Shown here: positions 39,213 through 48,665 of the stretch, in pieces | Layout: every line of letters begins with the position of its first letter | Position numbering within the stretch: the first letter of the stretch is position 1 | Assembly: GCF_001445575.1 (NCBI RefSeq) | Contig: NZ_CP013200.1 | Span: forward strand, 3,844,001-3,908,000 | Source of the DNA: Arthrobacter alpinus | GTDB taxonomy: Bacteria; Actinomycetota; Actinomycetes; Actinomycetales; Micrococcaceae | Direction: 5' to 3' | DNA length: 64,000 bases | Notes under the pieces: generated by a model | What the model was told of the DNA's origin: nothing | What the model saw: the letters and a program-made list of their open reading frames with translations, nothing else | Database searches by the model: none | Position numbers and translations under genes: made by a program

Positions 39213-40844
39213 ATGATCTCCCTTATGACATCCCGTGATCTACACCACGCGCCATTGCCAGTTAATGGCAGCTCCCCCGCATTTGAGAACGAACTTCGCA
39301 CCGAAACCGCCGCGAATCTAACAGAGAATCTAACAGCGAACCCAGCAGAGCAATCAGCAGATCTCCCCCGCCTCATCAACTCGGTCATCCTCCCCGGATT
39401 TGTTGGCACTACTGTGCCACAGTGGCTGGAAACGGCCCTCGAAAACGGGCTGGCCGGCGTCGTGTATTTCAGCCACAACATTGACCCGGACGCGCCGGAG
39501 CAGGTGTCCTCACTCTCGGCAGCTATCCGCGCCGCCAACCCCCACGCCGTGATCGGCGTCGACGAAGAGGGCGGCAACGTCACCCGGTTGCAGTCCCGAG
39601 ACGGCTCCAGCATTCCCGGCGCCGCAGCCCTCGGTGCCCTGAATGAGCTGGCCACCACCCAGGCCGCTGGCCGCGCCATTGGCCGGCTGTGCCGCGATGC
39701 CGGCATCAATCTGACCATCGCCCCGGTGGCCGATGTCAACACCAATCCGCTGAACCCCGTGATTGGCGTGCGCGCCTTTGGCACGGACACCGCACTGGTG
39801 AGCGCGCACACCGCGGCGGCCGTCACCGGCATCCAGAGCCTGCGGGTGGCCGCCTGCGCCAAGCACTTCCCCGGGCACGGCGATACGGTGGCCGATTCAC
39901 ACATGGACACCGCCCGCGTGGAGCTGACCATGGCCCAGATGAGCGAGTTCCACCTCCCGCCGTTCCAGGCCGCCGTGGACGCCGGGGTGGCCTCCATGAT
40001 GAGCGCGCACATCATCATCCCCGAGCTGGGTGAGGCCCCCGCCACCCTGAACCCGGCTGCGAGCGCGCTGCTGCGAGACATGGGATATGACGGCGTGCTC
40101 ATCACCGACGCGCTGGACATGGCTGCCGTGCGCGCAACGGTTGGCCCCGGCGAGGGCGGCGTGCTGGCGCTGCTGGCCGGCAACGATCTGCTCTGCGTGG
40201 GCAACCCCCTGAACGCCTACACCACGGGCCGCGATGACGAGTCCTGCTACACCGAGGTATACGACGCCCTCTTCGCCGCAGCCACCTCCGGCCGCCTGCC
40301 CCTTGAGGTGTTGCGCCGCGCCGCCGCCCGCGTGCAGGCCTTGGCGCAGTGGTCCTCCGGTGACATTACCGAAGGAGTGGACGACGACGTCGATTGGGTC
40401 TCCGTGGCTGCCCGGGCCTGCCGCTTCGATTCGCCAGGGGCAAAGCCTGCGCTCACCGGGGCCGGGTCCGTCACCTTGGTGGATGCCCGTACCGGGCACA
40501 ATATGGCAGCAGGCCCCACCGAGAACTTCTTGGCAACGGCGCTTGGCAGCTACGGCGTCACTATCCTCGACGCTGCCGAGCTCTCCGGCGCCGAAGTAGA
40601 GGTGGCACTCATGCAGTCGCAGGCGTCACCGGCTGGCAGCAGCACTGTTTTAGTGCTGATCGATTCCTTGGCTTCGGCACAACAGCTGGAAACTTTGGAA
40701 TTAGCCTTCACTACCGCCCCGCAGGCAGTGTGTATCAACGCGGGCCTGGCGCCGGCGTCCCCCACGGGGTTTGCCACCGTCCATGCCCACGGCTTCAGCC
40801 GCGTCACCGCTCAGGCTATAGTCCGCGTGCTGGAATCTGCCTAG
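39213..40844 (+). CDS. nagZ: GH3 beta-N-acetylhexosaminidase (NagZ-like)
   Basis: The 543-residue protein has an N-terminal extension of about 50 residues, then [23 protein letters not shown] and the NagZ motif [17 protein letters not shown] with the catalytic Asp/His dyad loop. DALDMAAV carries the nucleophile aspartate. NagZ removes GlcNAc from muropeptides. No signal peptide is obvious. ATG 39213 or 39225 is possible; neither has a clear ribosome site, and a TATAAAG element about 28 bases upstream would give a short leader. It precedes murQ. Confidence 0.88.
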   Translation: MISLMTSRDLHHAPLPVNGSSPAFENELRTETAANLTENLTANPAEQSADLPRLINSVILPGFVGTTVPQWLETALENGLAGVVYFSHNIDPDAPEQVSSLSAAIRAANPHAVIGVDEEGGNVTRLQSRDGSSIPGAAALGALNELATTQAAGRAIGRLCRDAGINLTIAPVADVNTNPLNPVIGVRAFGTDTALVSAHTAAAVTGIQSLRVAACAKHFPGHGDTVADSHMDTARVELTMAQMSEFHLPPFQAAVDAGVASMMSAHIIIPELGEAPATLNPAASALLRDMGYDGVLITDALDMAAVRATVGPGEGGVLALLAGNDLLCVGNPLNAYTTGRDDESCYTEVYDALFAAATSGRLPLEVLRRAAARVQALAQWSSGDITEGVDDDVDWVSVAARACRFDSPGAKPALTGAGSVTLVDARTGHNMAAGPTENFLATALGSYGVTILDAAELSGAEVEVALMQSQASPAGSSTVLVLIDSLASAQQLETLELAFTTAPQAVCINAGLAPASPTGFATVHAHGFSRVTAQAIVRVLESA

Positions 40845-40891
40845 CTACGCACCCGAGCCCGGCAGCCTCACATTCTTCCAGAAAGATACTT

Positions 40892-41839
40892 ATGAGCACC
40901 CCCCAGAACACTGAGACCACCATTGACGCCGTCCGCGCCGAGATCGGCACCCTCGTCACCGAAGCTGCCAACCCGAACTACCCGGATCTCGCGGCCCTGT
41001 CCACACAGGAACTTGTCGCCGGAATGAACAGCGAGGACGCCCTGGTCCCCGCCGCGATCGAAAAACAGCAGGAAACCATCGCCGCCATCATCGATGAAAT
41101 TGCAGCCCGCATGTCCCGCGGTGGTCGCCTCATCTACGTGGGCGCCGGCACCCCCGGCCGCATGGGCATCCTGGATGCCAGCGAATGCCCACCCACCTTC
41201 GGCACCGACCCGTCTCTGGTAGTAGGCGTTATTGCTGGTGGCCGTGCCGCCGTGAAGCAAGCCGTGGAGAACGCCGAGGACAGCGAGGAAGCCGGAGCCG
41301 CCGATATGGCCGCCCTGGACCTGACCGCCAACGATTCCGTGGTGGGCATGGCCGCATCCGGCCGCACCCCTTACGTCATCGCCGCCATCAAGGCCGCCCG
41401 CGCTCAAGGTGCCTACACCGTGGGCTTCTCCTGCAACACCGGCTCACTTCTTGGCGCCGCCGCGGAGACGGCGCTGGAGATCGAGGTGGGCCCTGAATTC
41501 CTCTCCGGCTCCACCCGTCTGAAGTCCGGAACCTGCCAAAAACTGGTCCTGAACATGATCAGCACCATCACCATGGTCCGCCTCGGCAAGACCTACAAAA
41601 ACGTGATGGTGGACCTGCGCGCCACCAACGCTAAACTCCATGCGCGCAGCGAACGTACCCTCATGCGCGTCACCGGGTGCGACGCCTCCACCGCCACCGC
41701 AGCTCTCACCGCAGCTGGCGGGCACGTCAAGGCTGCCATCCTCGCCATCATGACAGGCCTTCCCGCAGCGCAGGCTGCTACGCTGCTCGCTGAGAACGCA
41801 GGTTTCCTCCCGGCAGCCATTGACGCTGGCACGCAATAG
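40892..41839 (+). CDS. murQ: N-acetylmuramic acid 6-phosphate etherase
   Basis: MurQ cleaves MurNAc-6P to GlcNAc-6P and D-lactate in cell-wall recycling. The 315-residue SIS-fold protein starts at ATG 40892. RLIYVGAGTPGRMGILDASECPPTFG, GVIAGGRAA, AENAEDSEE-like acidic segment, GMAASGRTPYVI and STRLKSGTCQKLVLNMISTI are MurQ motifs. It lies 47 bases after nagZ. No MurNAc PTS gene, MurNAc kinase or MurR regulator is nearby. Confidence 0.95.
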   Translation: MSTPQNTETTIDAVRAEIGTLVTEAANPNYPDLAALSTQELVAGMNSEDALVPAAIEKQQETIAAIIDEIAARMSRGGRLIYVGAGTPGRMGILDASECPPTFGTDPSLVVGVIAGGRAAVKQAVENAEDSEEAGAADMAALDLTANDSVVGMAASGRTPYVIAAIKAARAQGAYTVGFSCNTGSLLGAAAETALEIEVGPEFLSGSTRLKSGTCQKLVLNMISTITMVRLGKTYKNVMVDLRATNAKLHARSERTLMRVTGCDASTATAALTAAGGHVKAAILAIMTGLPAAQAATLLAENAGFLPAAIDAGTQ

Positions 41840-41859
41840 TACGACGACGGATATCACCC

Positions 41860-42999
41860 ATGAGCGTTCCTCACCCCTCCCCCGTTCCCTCCTCAGACGC
41901 ACGCGCGGCTGCTCTCTTCTCAGGCGATGTCAGCGCACTCGCCTCGGGCAGGAACATCCGCAGCGAACTCCAACGCCATCTGGATGAGGCCGTGGCCAGT
42001 GGGGTTGCACCTGCTGTGAGCTGCGCCGTCGTCGTGGGCGGCAGTGAGCTGCCGGTCTTGACAGCTGGCGCTGGTACACCGGATACCTTCTTTGATTTGG
42101 CCTCGATCACCAAGCTGTTCACCACTGTCACGGCGCTGGCATTGGTGGACCGCGGGGTCCTGGAGTTGGACGCGCCCATTGGGCGGCATCTGAGACCTTG
42201 CGCTCGCGGTGACAAGTCCGCAGTCACGCTGCGGCACTTACTCACCCACACCTCCGGGCTGCCATCGGAGTGGAGGGGCTGGCATGCCGCCTTGTCACAG
42301 GGCCGCGGCTTTGACCGAAAAACACTGCTCGCGGAGCTGCTGACAACGCCCTTGGAAGCCGCGCCGGGCACGCGATTCGCTTACTCCTGCGCCGGATTCA
42401 ACACTGTGATGGCGCTGGCCGAACACGTCACGGGAACACCATGGGCGGAACTGGTGCAGTACTGGGTGTTGGAACGGTTAGCCACGCATGACATCACAGG
42501 ATCTCCTCGCATCGAGCACTGTGCACCGACCGAATTCCAGCCCGGACTAGGCCGTGGGACGGTGCGCGGGATTGTTCATGACGAGGCCGCGTGGTCGTTG
42601 GGTGGACTCAGCGGAAACGCAGGAATGTTTGCCACGGCCGATGGGCTGCGTGTTTTTGGCTCTGCCTTGCTGCAGGGATTGCCGGGCATCCTCTCCCCCG
42701 CCTTGGCGGGCGACATGTGGGGCGACCATCTACCTTTCATGTTGGGTGCTCACTTCAACCCGGCCGAGCCTGGTTTTGGACAGGGGCTGGGGCTGCGCAT
42801 CAATCAGCAGCCGTGGATGGGCGTGGAGGGTACGCAGGCCCGCGGACATGGTGGCTTCACAGGCACCTCGCTCCTAGTTGATAAAAACAGGGGCATCGTC
42901 ATTGCGTTACTAACTAACCGGGTGAACCCCAGCCGGGACGGGGACGACGCGACGGCCCTGCGCAAGTCTGTGTCCGACGTCGTCTATTGTTTTGCCTAA
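41860..42999 (+). CDS. Serine hydrolase of the beta-lactamase/penicillin-binding family
   Basis: The 379-residue protein carries the SxxK motif in FDLASITKLFTTV (Ser near 77), a YSC motif (FAYSCAGFNTVM) replacing YxN, and GHGGFTGTS near the C-terminus. This is the class C/esterase-like group that includes muropeptide esterases and EstB types. No clear signal peptide is present. It starts 20 bases after murQ and precedes an MFS gene, so a role on muropeptides is plausible. Confidence 0.85.
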   Translation: MSVPHPSPVPSSDARAAALFSGDVSALASGRNIRSELQRHLDEAVASGVAPAVSCAVVVGGSELPVLTAGAGTPDTFFDLASITKLFTTVTALALVDRGVLELDAPIGRHLRPCARGDKSAVTLRHLLTHTSGLPSEWRGWHAALSQGRGFDRKTLLAELLTTPLEAAPGTRFAYSCAGFNTVMALAEHVTGTPWAELVQYWVLERLATHDITGSPRIEHCAPTEFQPGLGRGTVRGIVHDEAAWSLGGLSGNAGMFATADGLRVFGSALLQGLPGILSPALAGDMWGDHLPFMLGAHFNPAEPGFGQGLGLRINQQPWMGVEGTQARGHGGFTGTSLLVDKNRGIVIALLTNRVNPSRDGDDATALRKSVSDVVYCFA

Positions 43000-43039
43000 A
43001 GAAGTGCCTAAAGAAGTGTCAAATAACAAGGAAGGCGCC

Positions 43040-44392
43040 ATGAGTGCCCCACCAACCGCCCTGACCGGCGACCGCGTTGTTCAAGAACTGCCCTGGAAGT
43101 GGCGTGTGCAGGGCAGCATCTTCCTCATTGGCGGGCTCGGTTTCATGTTCGACGCTTGGGATGTAACGCTCAACGGCTTCCTGATTCCGCTGCTGTCCAA
43201 GGAGTGGGGGCTCAGCACGGGACAGGCAGCGTGGATTGGTACGGCGAACCTCATCGGCATGGCCGTGGGCGCGTTTGCGTGGGGGTCTATTGCTGACATT
43301 ATTGGGCGCAAAAAGGCGTTTACGCTGACGCTGCTGATCTTCTCCTTGTTCACGGTGCTGGGTGCTGTCTCGAATGAGATTGTGCTGTTTTGCGTGTTCC
43401 GCTTCCTGGCCGGGTTTGGCTTGGGCGGCTGCATTCCGGTGGATTATGCGCTGGTGGGTGAGTTCACCCCGCGCAAGCTCCGTGGCCGCGTACTGACCGC
43501 CATGGACGCGTGGTGGCCCATTGGCGCCTCGCTATGCGGTGTGGTCTCTGCTGTGCTGATGGCGTCGTTCGGCAACTGGCGTTATCTGATGCTGGTCATG
43601 GTGCTGCCGGCCTTGCTCGTGTTTTGGGTGCGCATTGGCGTTCCGGAATCACCGCTCTACTTGGTGCGAGCCGGGCGCCCTGCCGAGGCCAAGGCCGTGA
43701 TCGATTCCCTGATTAAACGCACCGGTGCGAACGTGGGTGAATGGGTGTTGCCCGATCCGGCCACAGCGCCGAAGCTCTCGATGGGCAAGGTCACCGATCA
43801 ACTGGCCGGGTTGTGGCGCTTCAACTGGCGCATCACCGGCATTGCATGGTCGCTGTTCCTGACCATTTTGCTGGTGTACTACGGCGCCTTGACGTGGATG
43901 CCGTCCATTCTGGTCTCCACCGGCTACGCCGAAAACAAGGCCTTCATGGCGACGGCGGCCATGACAGGTATTGGGCTGCTCGGGGTGATCGCCGCTGCCC
44001 TGCTCGTGGAGCGGATCGGCCGGAAGTGGATTCTGGCCATCACGGGGCCGCTGGCAGCGCTGTCCTTGGTGATCTTTGCGCTGGTCCTGGAAGCCCCGGT
44101 GACCGCCCAAATTTGGTTGCTGGTGTTTGGCTTTGTCATCCAGGTGGCCATTCCGGTCCTGTACACCTACGTGTCGGAGCTGTACCCCACCCATTTGCGG
44201 GCCACCGGCTTTGGCTGGGCCTCAACAATTTCCAGGGTGGGTGCCGGGCTGGTGCCCCTCATCTTCGGCTCCCTGCTCTGGCCGGTCCTGGGCCTACCTT
44301 TGACGTTCGCGCTAACAGGAGGGCTGGTACTACTTGCGGTTATCTGGATGGCGTTCTCCGCACCAGAGACCAAGGGCGCGGCACTGGACTAG
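43040..44392 (+). CDS. MFS transporter
   Basis: The 450-residue, 12-helix transporter starts at ATG 43040 with AAGGAAGG upstream. GSIADIIGRKKAF is the loop 2-3 signature, FLAGFGLGGCIPVDYALVGEF and VPESPLYLVRAGR resemble the metabolite:H+ symporter and SV2-type groups, and YTYVSELYPTHLRATGFG is the second-half signature. A 12-base duplication (GCCTAAAGAAGT) lies in the leader at 42995-43018. Given the neighbours, an amino-sugar or muropeptide substrate is a reasonable guess only. Confidence 0.88.
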   Translation: MSAPPTALTGDRVVQELPWKWRVQGSIFLIGGLGFMFDAWDVTLNGFLIPLLSKEWGLSTGQAAWIGTANLIGMAVGAFAWGSIADIIGRKKAFTLTLLIFSLFTVLGAVSNEIVLFCVFRFLAGFGLGGCIPVDYALVGEFTPRKLRGRVLTAMDAWWPIGASLCGVVSAVLMASFGNWRYLMLVMVLPALLVFWVRIGVPESPLYLVRAGRPAEAKAVIDSLIKRTGANVGEWVLPDPATAPKLSMGKVTDQLAGLWRFNWRITGIAWSLFLTILLVYYGALTWMPSILVSTGYAENKAFMATAAMTGIGLLGVIAAALLVERIGRKWILAITGPLAALSLVIFALVLEAPVTAQIWLLVFGFVIQVAIPVLYTYVSELYPTHLRATGFGWASTISRVGAGLVPLIFGSLLWPVLGLPLTFALTGGLVLLAVIWMAFSAPETKGAALD

Positions 44393-44443
44393 GCGGGCGC
44401 AGACGTGCAGGCTGTCCTCAGTCGCGACACGACGTGCTCCTGA

Positions 44444-44506
44444 AATCGCGGTGACACTTGACGTTGATGTTGACCGCTAAACATCAACGTTAAGTGTCAC
44501 CTCGAT
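44444..44506. repeat. Long hairpin with 28-bp arms
   Basis: Arms at 44444-44471 and 44479-44506 match 26 of 28 around a 7-nt loop; the core is GGTGACACTT...AAGTGTCACC. It lies 50 bases after the MFS stop. No T tract follows, so termination would depend on the stem alone. The rest of this 230-base gap shows nothing else. Confidence 0.85.
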
Positions 44507-44622
44507 TGCGGGGCACCTCGCTTGCACCACTGGGCACGCCGGATCGACATAGCGCTCAGGGTTTGTCCACGTTCAAGCGATACGCTGATGGTGACAATGT
44601 GTTGCCAACTTTAAGGATCATC

Positions 44623-44925
44623 ATGAGCGCGTTGCTTCCCACAGCCCTTGCCACCTCCGGCCTATTGGGCGGTTACCAGACCGCCCGTGCCACGAAGAAC
44701 CGTCAGCTGGGCGGCGCCGTTTTGGCAGCCGCGGGTGCCGCAGCGTTCATGGGCTGGAAGAAGAGCGCAGGGACCGGCACAGCAGTTGCCCTAACCCTCA
44801 CCTACGTGGCTGCGTTCGGCGCCTCCCACCCGCTCGCCAAGAAGATGGGTGCCTGGCCGGCCGTCTACACCGTTACCGCCGCAACCGCGGTTGCCTCCCT
44901 GGCGTTTGGCCGTTCCAAAAACTAG
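44623..44925 (+). CDS. TMEM14-like small membrane protein
   Basis: The 100-residue, alanine- and glycine-rich protein has about three short helices (LLPTALATSGLLGGYQTARAT, AVLAAAGAAAFMGW, AVALTLTYVAAFGASHPLA) and a basic end (FGRSKN). The ATG at 44623 follows AAGGATCAT. The pattern resembles TMEM14/UPF0136 proteins of unknown function, but the match is loose. Confidence 0.6.
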   Translation: MSALLPTALATSGLLGGYQTARATKNRQLGGAVLAAAGAAAFMGWKKSAGTGTAVALTLTYVAAFGASHPLAKKMGAWPAVYTVTAATAVASLAFGRSKN

Positions 44926-45033
44926 TGTGTGGGGTTGGGCACGTGGACGCAGCTGCTCTTGGGCCGCGTGCCTGCCAGCCGTAGACTGGGATACTAGGTG
45001 CCGTTCGCGCCGACTTCCCCACCGAAAGAATTC

Positions 45034-45657
45034 ATGGATCTCGCATCCGATACCACCGGCTTCCTGCACAGCTTCTGGATCTACGTGCTGGGCGGGGGCT
45101 TTGTGATGGCATCGGCCATCATTCCGCCCATCCCCAGCACCACGGTCTTCGTGGCCTTGGGTGCCATTGCCGGGCTCGACGGCGGACCTGCTGCAGTGCC
45201 GCTGGTGATCGCGATGATGGTTGGTGCCGTGGCAGGAGACCTGCTGACGTACTGGGGAACCAAGCTGTTTGGCCACACGCGCTGGGGCACCAACCGCGGG
45301 CCCCGGAGGCAGCGAGCGGTTGATGCTGCCACGCGCAGGCTGCGGCAGCGGCCCTTCATGTTTATGTTGACCTCACGGTTCATTCCGCTGGGCCGACTGT
45401 CCTCGAACATTGCCGCCACCGTGGCTGGCTACCCGCTCCGGGCTTTCACTGTTTTCTCGCTGGTGTCTGCCACTGTTTGGTCGCTGTACTCGGTGGGCGT
45501 TGGCATCTTGACCCGGTTCGCACCTGGCGTCTCAGACAAGCTTGCCGTGGTCATCGCCATAGCGTTTTCGCTGGTGCTCGGGTGGCTCGTTGGCAAGGTT
45601 TCCACCTGGTTCCTGGACCGAAAGAACGCTCGTCTTGCCTCCGCCGTCGTGCCCTAA
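45034..45657 (+). CDS. DedA-family (VTT domain) membrane protein
   Basis: About 207 residues from ATG 45034 (MDLASDTTGFLH, GAAAG upstream); a GTG at 44998 is possible. PPIPSTTVFVALGAIAGL and the DedA signature LTSRFIPLGRLSSNIAATVAGYP (F-x-R-x-x-P-x-x-R) are present, followed by three helices. DedA proteins act in lipid scrambling and envelope stress. It converges with purN. Confidence 0.88.
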   Translation: MDLASDTTGFLHSFWIYVLGGGFVMASAIIPPIPSTTVFVALGAIAGLDGGPAAVPLVIAMMVGAVAGDLLTYWGTKLFGHTRWGTNRGPRRQRAVDAATRRLRQRPFMFMLTSRFIPLGRLSSNIAATVAGYPLRAFTVFSLVSATVWSLYSVGVGILTRFAPGVSDKLAVVIAIAFSLVLGWLVGKVSTWFLDRKNARLASAVVP

Positions 45658-45684
45658 GAAAGCAAACCGAGCTTAAACAACAGG

Positions 45685-46248
45685 CTAAGCGCGGGCCAGA
45701 TCTCCCAAAACCTTGATGAGCAGTTCGCGCTCGGCCACCTTGATGCGCTCGTGGAGTGAATCCTCGGTGTCGTCGGGGAGAATGGCCACCGGTGTCTGGG
45801 CGATGATGGGGCCGGTGTCTACGCCTGCGTCGGCAAAGTGCACGGTACAGCCGGTGACCTTCACGCCGTAGGCCATGGCGTCGCGGACACCGTGGGCGCC
45901 GGGGAATGCTGGCAGCAGAGCCGGGTGGGTGTTGACGTAGCGCCCTTCGAAGGCGTTGATGAAGCTGGGCGCCACAATGCGCATAAATCCGCTGGAGACC
46001 ACGTAGTCGGGCTTGTAAGAAGCTACCTTTTCCAGCAGTGCCGCGTCCCAATCGCTACGGTCCGCGTAGTCCTTGAAGTTGACCACAAAGGTGTCAAGAC
46101 CGGCGTCAGCTGAGCGCTCCACACCAAATGTATTGGGCCTGTCAGCACCCACCGCTGCAATCTCCAGGGGCAGACTGCCGGTGGCAACCGCATCGATGAC
46201 GGCTTGGAGATTTGATCCGGTTCCGGAAACTAAGACAACTATGCGCAT
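45685..46248 (-). CDS. purN: Phosphoribosylglycinamide formyltransferase
   Basis: PurN transfers formyl from 10-formyl-THF to GAR. The 187-residue protein begins MRIVVLVSGTGSNLQAVID. SGFMRIVAPSFINAFEGRYVN, the loop HPALLPAFPGAHG and CTVHFADAGVDTGPIIAQ carry the Asn-His-Asp catalytic set. It follows the DUF6350 gene by 33 bases on the same strand. In many relatives purH is next; here an opposite-strand block intervenes. Confidence 0.96.
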   Translation of the reverse strand: MRIVVLVSGTGSNLQAVIDAVATGSLPLEIAAVGADRPNTFGVERSADAGLDTFVVNFKDYADRSDWDAALLEKVASYKPDYVVSSGFMRIVAPSFINAFEGRYVNTHPALLPAFPGAHGVRDAMAYGVKVTGCTVHFADAGVDTGPIIAQTPVAILPDDTEDSLHERIKVAERELLIKVLGDLARA

Positions 46249-46281
46249 GCCTCAATTTTAGGGGCAAGGGGCGTGCATGCC

Positions 46282-47640
46282 CTATTCGGCATTCCCTGCT
46301 GGGTGCTCGGTCCGGCTCTTTTCATGACCATCAGTACGACGGCGGGGCAGGGCCAATGCTGGTCCTTCGCCTTCCAGCCACGGACCAACTAGGGCGCCGA
46401 TCATGACTCCGACTGCCACTTCTAAGCCTACCCAGAGTGCCGCGCTCAGTGGGTCCGGACCAACTTCAGTGAGACGGCCAATGCCCACTGACCCTTGTGA
46501 GATCCAGAAGAGGATCCCGCACAGAAATGCCGTCACGGCACCAATGACTGCGCCAAGGAAGATCGTGGAAGCGGGCAGCGAGAGCCAGCGCTGGCGAACC
46601 TTCATCGACAGCCATTCGTCAAAGTGGTTTTCACCGGCACGAACAAACCACCAGCCAGCAAGAATGCCAGCCATGATGGGAATGATCAGGGCGGCGAACC
46701 CCCAGGACAGATCACCGGTGGGCAGTGCGGCCAGCAACGGGATGGGCGGCACGGGAGCCACGCTGGTGGCAAGGGGAGCAACTGTTGAACCGACGCCGAT
46801 CGAGAAACCATCCCCGCCAGCCCAGGCCAACGTCCAAATGGCGAGGTTGGGCATGAAGGCCAGCTGGCCCAGTGTCAGGGTGGCGCCTCCCAAGGCACCG
46901 GGGCGTAATGCCTGGTAGACCCCAACGATGTCAGCCCAACGCCCCATGATGTTGAAGGTCAGCAACAGTGCTGAAAGCGAGAGTGCCGCCATGGCCGCCA
47001 CGAAACCGGACCGGATCACGGATACGGCGTACGATCCTGCCCAGCGCTGGTCTTGGCTGGTTCGGGAAATCCAGTCGGCAGCGTTGACGCCAATGAGCCG
47101 GCCCCAGGAACCGGCTTCCAGCCGGGAGCCAATAATGAGCCCGGCTCCGGCAGGAATGAGGGGTATCAGCATGCTGGCAATCAGTGGCGCGCTGGCGCCG
47201 GGTGAACTGCACACAAAGGCAGTGGCCAATCCGGCAGCGGCGTAGATGCAAACCGCGCCGAACAGCGGCTGCCACAGTTGGTCTGTGTACGAAGCCCGGG
47301 CGAGGCGGCGTCCGGCCCGCCAAGAGAGGAGGAAGGGGACCAACGCCAAGCCCAACGGCAGCAGGCTAAACGTTCCTGTCTCTACAGATGCAGAGCTGGG
47401 TCCGCTGGTCATGGTCAAATGCAGCGGAACGCCGTGACCTAAAAGCCAGATCTGGCCGGCGAGCCGGGCAACAACTGATGCGTCCTTTTCGGCGAATCCG
47501 CCCGTGAACCATGACGCTGCCAAGGGGATAAAAACAATGAGCGCCGAAATGACGAACATCTGGGCAGCTTCAAAAGCCCCCTGCAGCCAAAGCGGCATGG
47601 GTATTCCGTCGCGCTGGGGCTTGTCCGCTGTGCTATTCAT
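46282..47640 (-). CDS. DUF6350 multi-pass membrane protein
   Basis: About 452 residues from ATG 47640 (MNSTADKPQRDGIPMPLWLQG). Roughly ten to twelve hydrophobic segments are visible, with LLGHGVPLHLTMT, WRAGRRLARASY, and the C-terminal EGEGPALALPRRRT. It is the actinobacterial DUF6350 protein found beside purN; function unknown. Upstream codons in frame reach 47784 but lack support. Confidence 0.82.
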   Translation of the reverse strand: MNSTADKPQRDGIPMPLWLQGAFEAAQMFVISALIVFIPLAASWFTGGFAEKDASVVARLAGQIWLLGHGVPLHLTMTSGPSSASVETGTFSLLPLGLALVPFLLSWRAGRRLARASYTDQLWQPLFGAVCIYAAAGLATAFVCSSPGASAPLIASMLIPLIPAGAGLIIGSRLEAGSWGRLIGVNAADWISRTSQDQRWAGSYAVSVIRSGFVAAMAALSLSALLLTFNIMGRWADIVGVYQALRPGALGGATLTLGQLAFMPNLAIWTLAWAGGDGFSIGVGSTVAPLATSVAPVPPIPLLAALPTGDLSWGFAALIIPIMAGILAGWWFVRAGENHFDEWLSMKVRQRWLSLPASTIFLGAVIGAVTAFLCGILFWISQGSVGIGRLTEVGPDPLSAALWVGLEVAVGVMIGALVGPWLEGEGPALALPRRRTDGHEKSRTEHPAGNAE

Positions 47641-47780
47641 CGTCTTCAATGGTGCCACATGGCGGGCCATGAGCTGGTGACCGGCGCTGATTGATCTAAA
47701 ACACACAGGTTCCCGGCTCCCCCAGAACCCTTGCTTACTACCCACAACAGCACAGCGGCGAACCTGATTGTGGCTTAAAC

Positions 47781-47817
47781 ACAAGTAAGGCCCGGGATAA
47801 ACCCGAGCCTTACTTGT
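47781..47817 (-). terminator. Terminator downstream of cspA
   Basis: ACAAGTAAGGC (47781-47791) and GCCTTACTTGT (47807-47817) pair perfectly and an inner CGGG/CCCG extends the stem. It lies about 50 bases past the cspA stop, with TTT following on the minus strand. Confidence 0.75.
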
Positions 47818-47869
47818 TCAAGCCGCTAAGCCTAAAGAATATGCGGTTACCCGCACGTTTTCTTTAGAA

Positions 47870-48073
47870 TTAGATAGCCTGGATGTTGACTGCCTGAGGA
47901 CCCTTGGGACCCTGCTCAACATCGAAGGAAACCTTCTGGTTTTCTTCGAGGGAGCGGTAGCCCGAGGAGTTGATCGCGGAGTAATGCGCGAAAACGTCCT
48001 GTGACTGGTCATCGGGAGAGATGAAGCCGAAGCCCTTTTCAGCGTTGAACCACTTGACGGTACCTGTTGCCAT
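47870..48073 (-). CDS. cspA: Cold-shock protein
   Basis: The 67-residue OB-fold protein begins [25 protein letters not shown]1 is KGFGFI and RNP2 is DVFAHYSAI, so it binds single-stranded RNA and DNA. It starts at ATG 48073 after GAAGGAAATAGAA. The leader is about 140 bases with several hairpins, as expected for cold-inducible csp transcripts. Confidence 0.97.
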   Translation of the reverse strand: MATGTVKWFNAEKGFGFISPDDQSQDVFAHYSAINSSGYRSLEENQKVSFDVEQGPKGPQAVNIQAI

Positions 48074-48222
48074 TATTTCTATTTCCTTCTGAAGTTGGAG
48101 ATTCCGCCCGACCTTCGGGCCTCCGTGTACGGTGTAAGTCCGCTTCTCCAGAAAAGCGACGTCTTCCCCGAAAGGATGGCGTCGCCTCAACTACAAAAAA
48201 CGCAACACTACAACTGCATCTA

Positions 48223-48251
48223 AGTATACATGCCAATAAGCCTCGTGCCAC
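48223..48251 (-). promoter_or_regulatory. cspA promoter with long 5' untranslated leader
   Basis: On the minus strand TATACT (48223-48228) matches the -10 consensus TATAAT at five of six bases; GTGGCA (48246-48251) sits 17 bases upstream as a weak -35. Transcription would start near 48216, giving a leader of about 140 bases that includes a CGCTTTTCTGGAGAAGCG hairpin. I see no gene from 48252 to 48600. Confidence 0.5.
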
Positions 48252-48600
48252 TTTATTGGGAGAGGTACGTCACGCTCAGACTTTTGAGGCGTCAAATCCG
48301 GAGCAAGATCGTTGAGTTTCCGGGGATCTCGTCTCAGAAATTGCGACGTGTCACTCATTGTTTCCCCAATGTTTACCGGGCATGTCGCGTAATAGTGGCC
48401 CGAATCGGCAAAATTCTTGCCCTTCAGCCGCTCAGCCTTAGCTGGCGGCTGGTGAACCATGCTCAGCGCCTACCCAACAGGGCCAATCCGGCACCGAGCT
48501 CCAGTTGAGAAGCCGCTGACGTATAGTGAGGCCTCATGTGCCGAGCTTGCCGGTTGATATAAAGGCTGGCTGTCATGAGGTTGGCAAGCCTGTAGAACCG

Positions 48601-48632
48601 CCGTACCTATATATACGTATATATAGGTACGG
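48601..48632. promoter_or_regulatory. Perfect 32-bp AT-rich palindrome
   Basis: The sequence reads identically on both strands from 48601 to 48632, with half-site CCGTACCTATATATAC. It lies 34 bases before the start of the lipoprotein gene. Its AT-rich centre in high-GC DNA and its perfect symmetry suggest an operator or a cruciform site. A related TTATATATACATAG stretch occurs at about 49180, before the dsbA-like gene. Confidence 0.7.
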
Positions 48633-48665
48633 GTAGGTAGGGGTAGAAACAACCAGAGGAAAGGG

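Noticed and set aside
44998..45033. Longer DedA start at GTG 44998
   Set aside because: The added residues are not conserved-looking and the ATG at 45034 has a better upstream purine stretch.
48191..48460. 89-residue minus-strand frame upstream of cspA
   Set aside because: It overlaps the cspA promoter and leader, has no ribosome site or motif.
48300..48600. Possible small RNA or tRNA between cspA and the lipoprotein gene
   Set aside because: CCTCATG/CATGAGG and CTTGCC/GGCAAG complementarities exist, but no cloverleaf, promoter or terminator set could be assembled.
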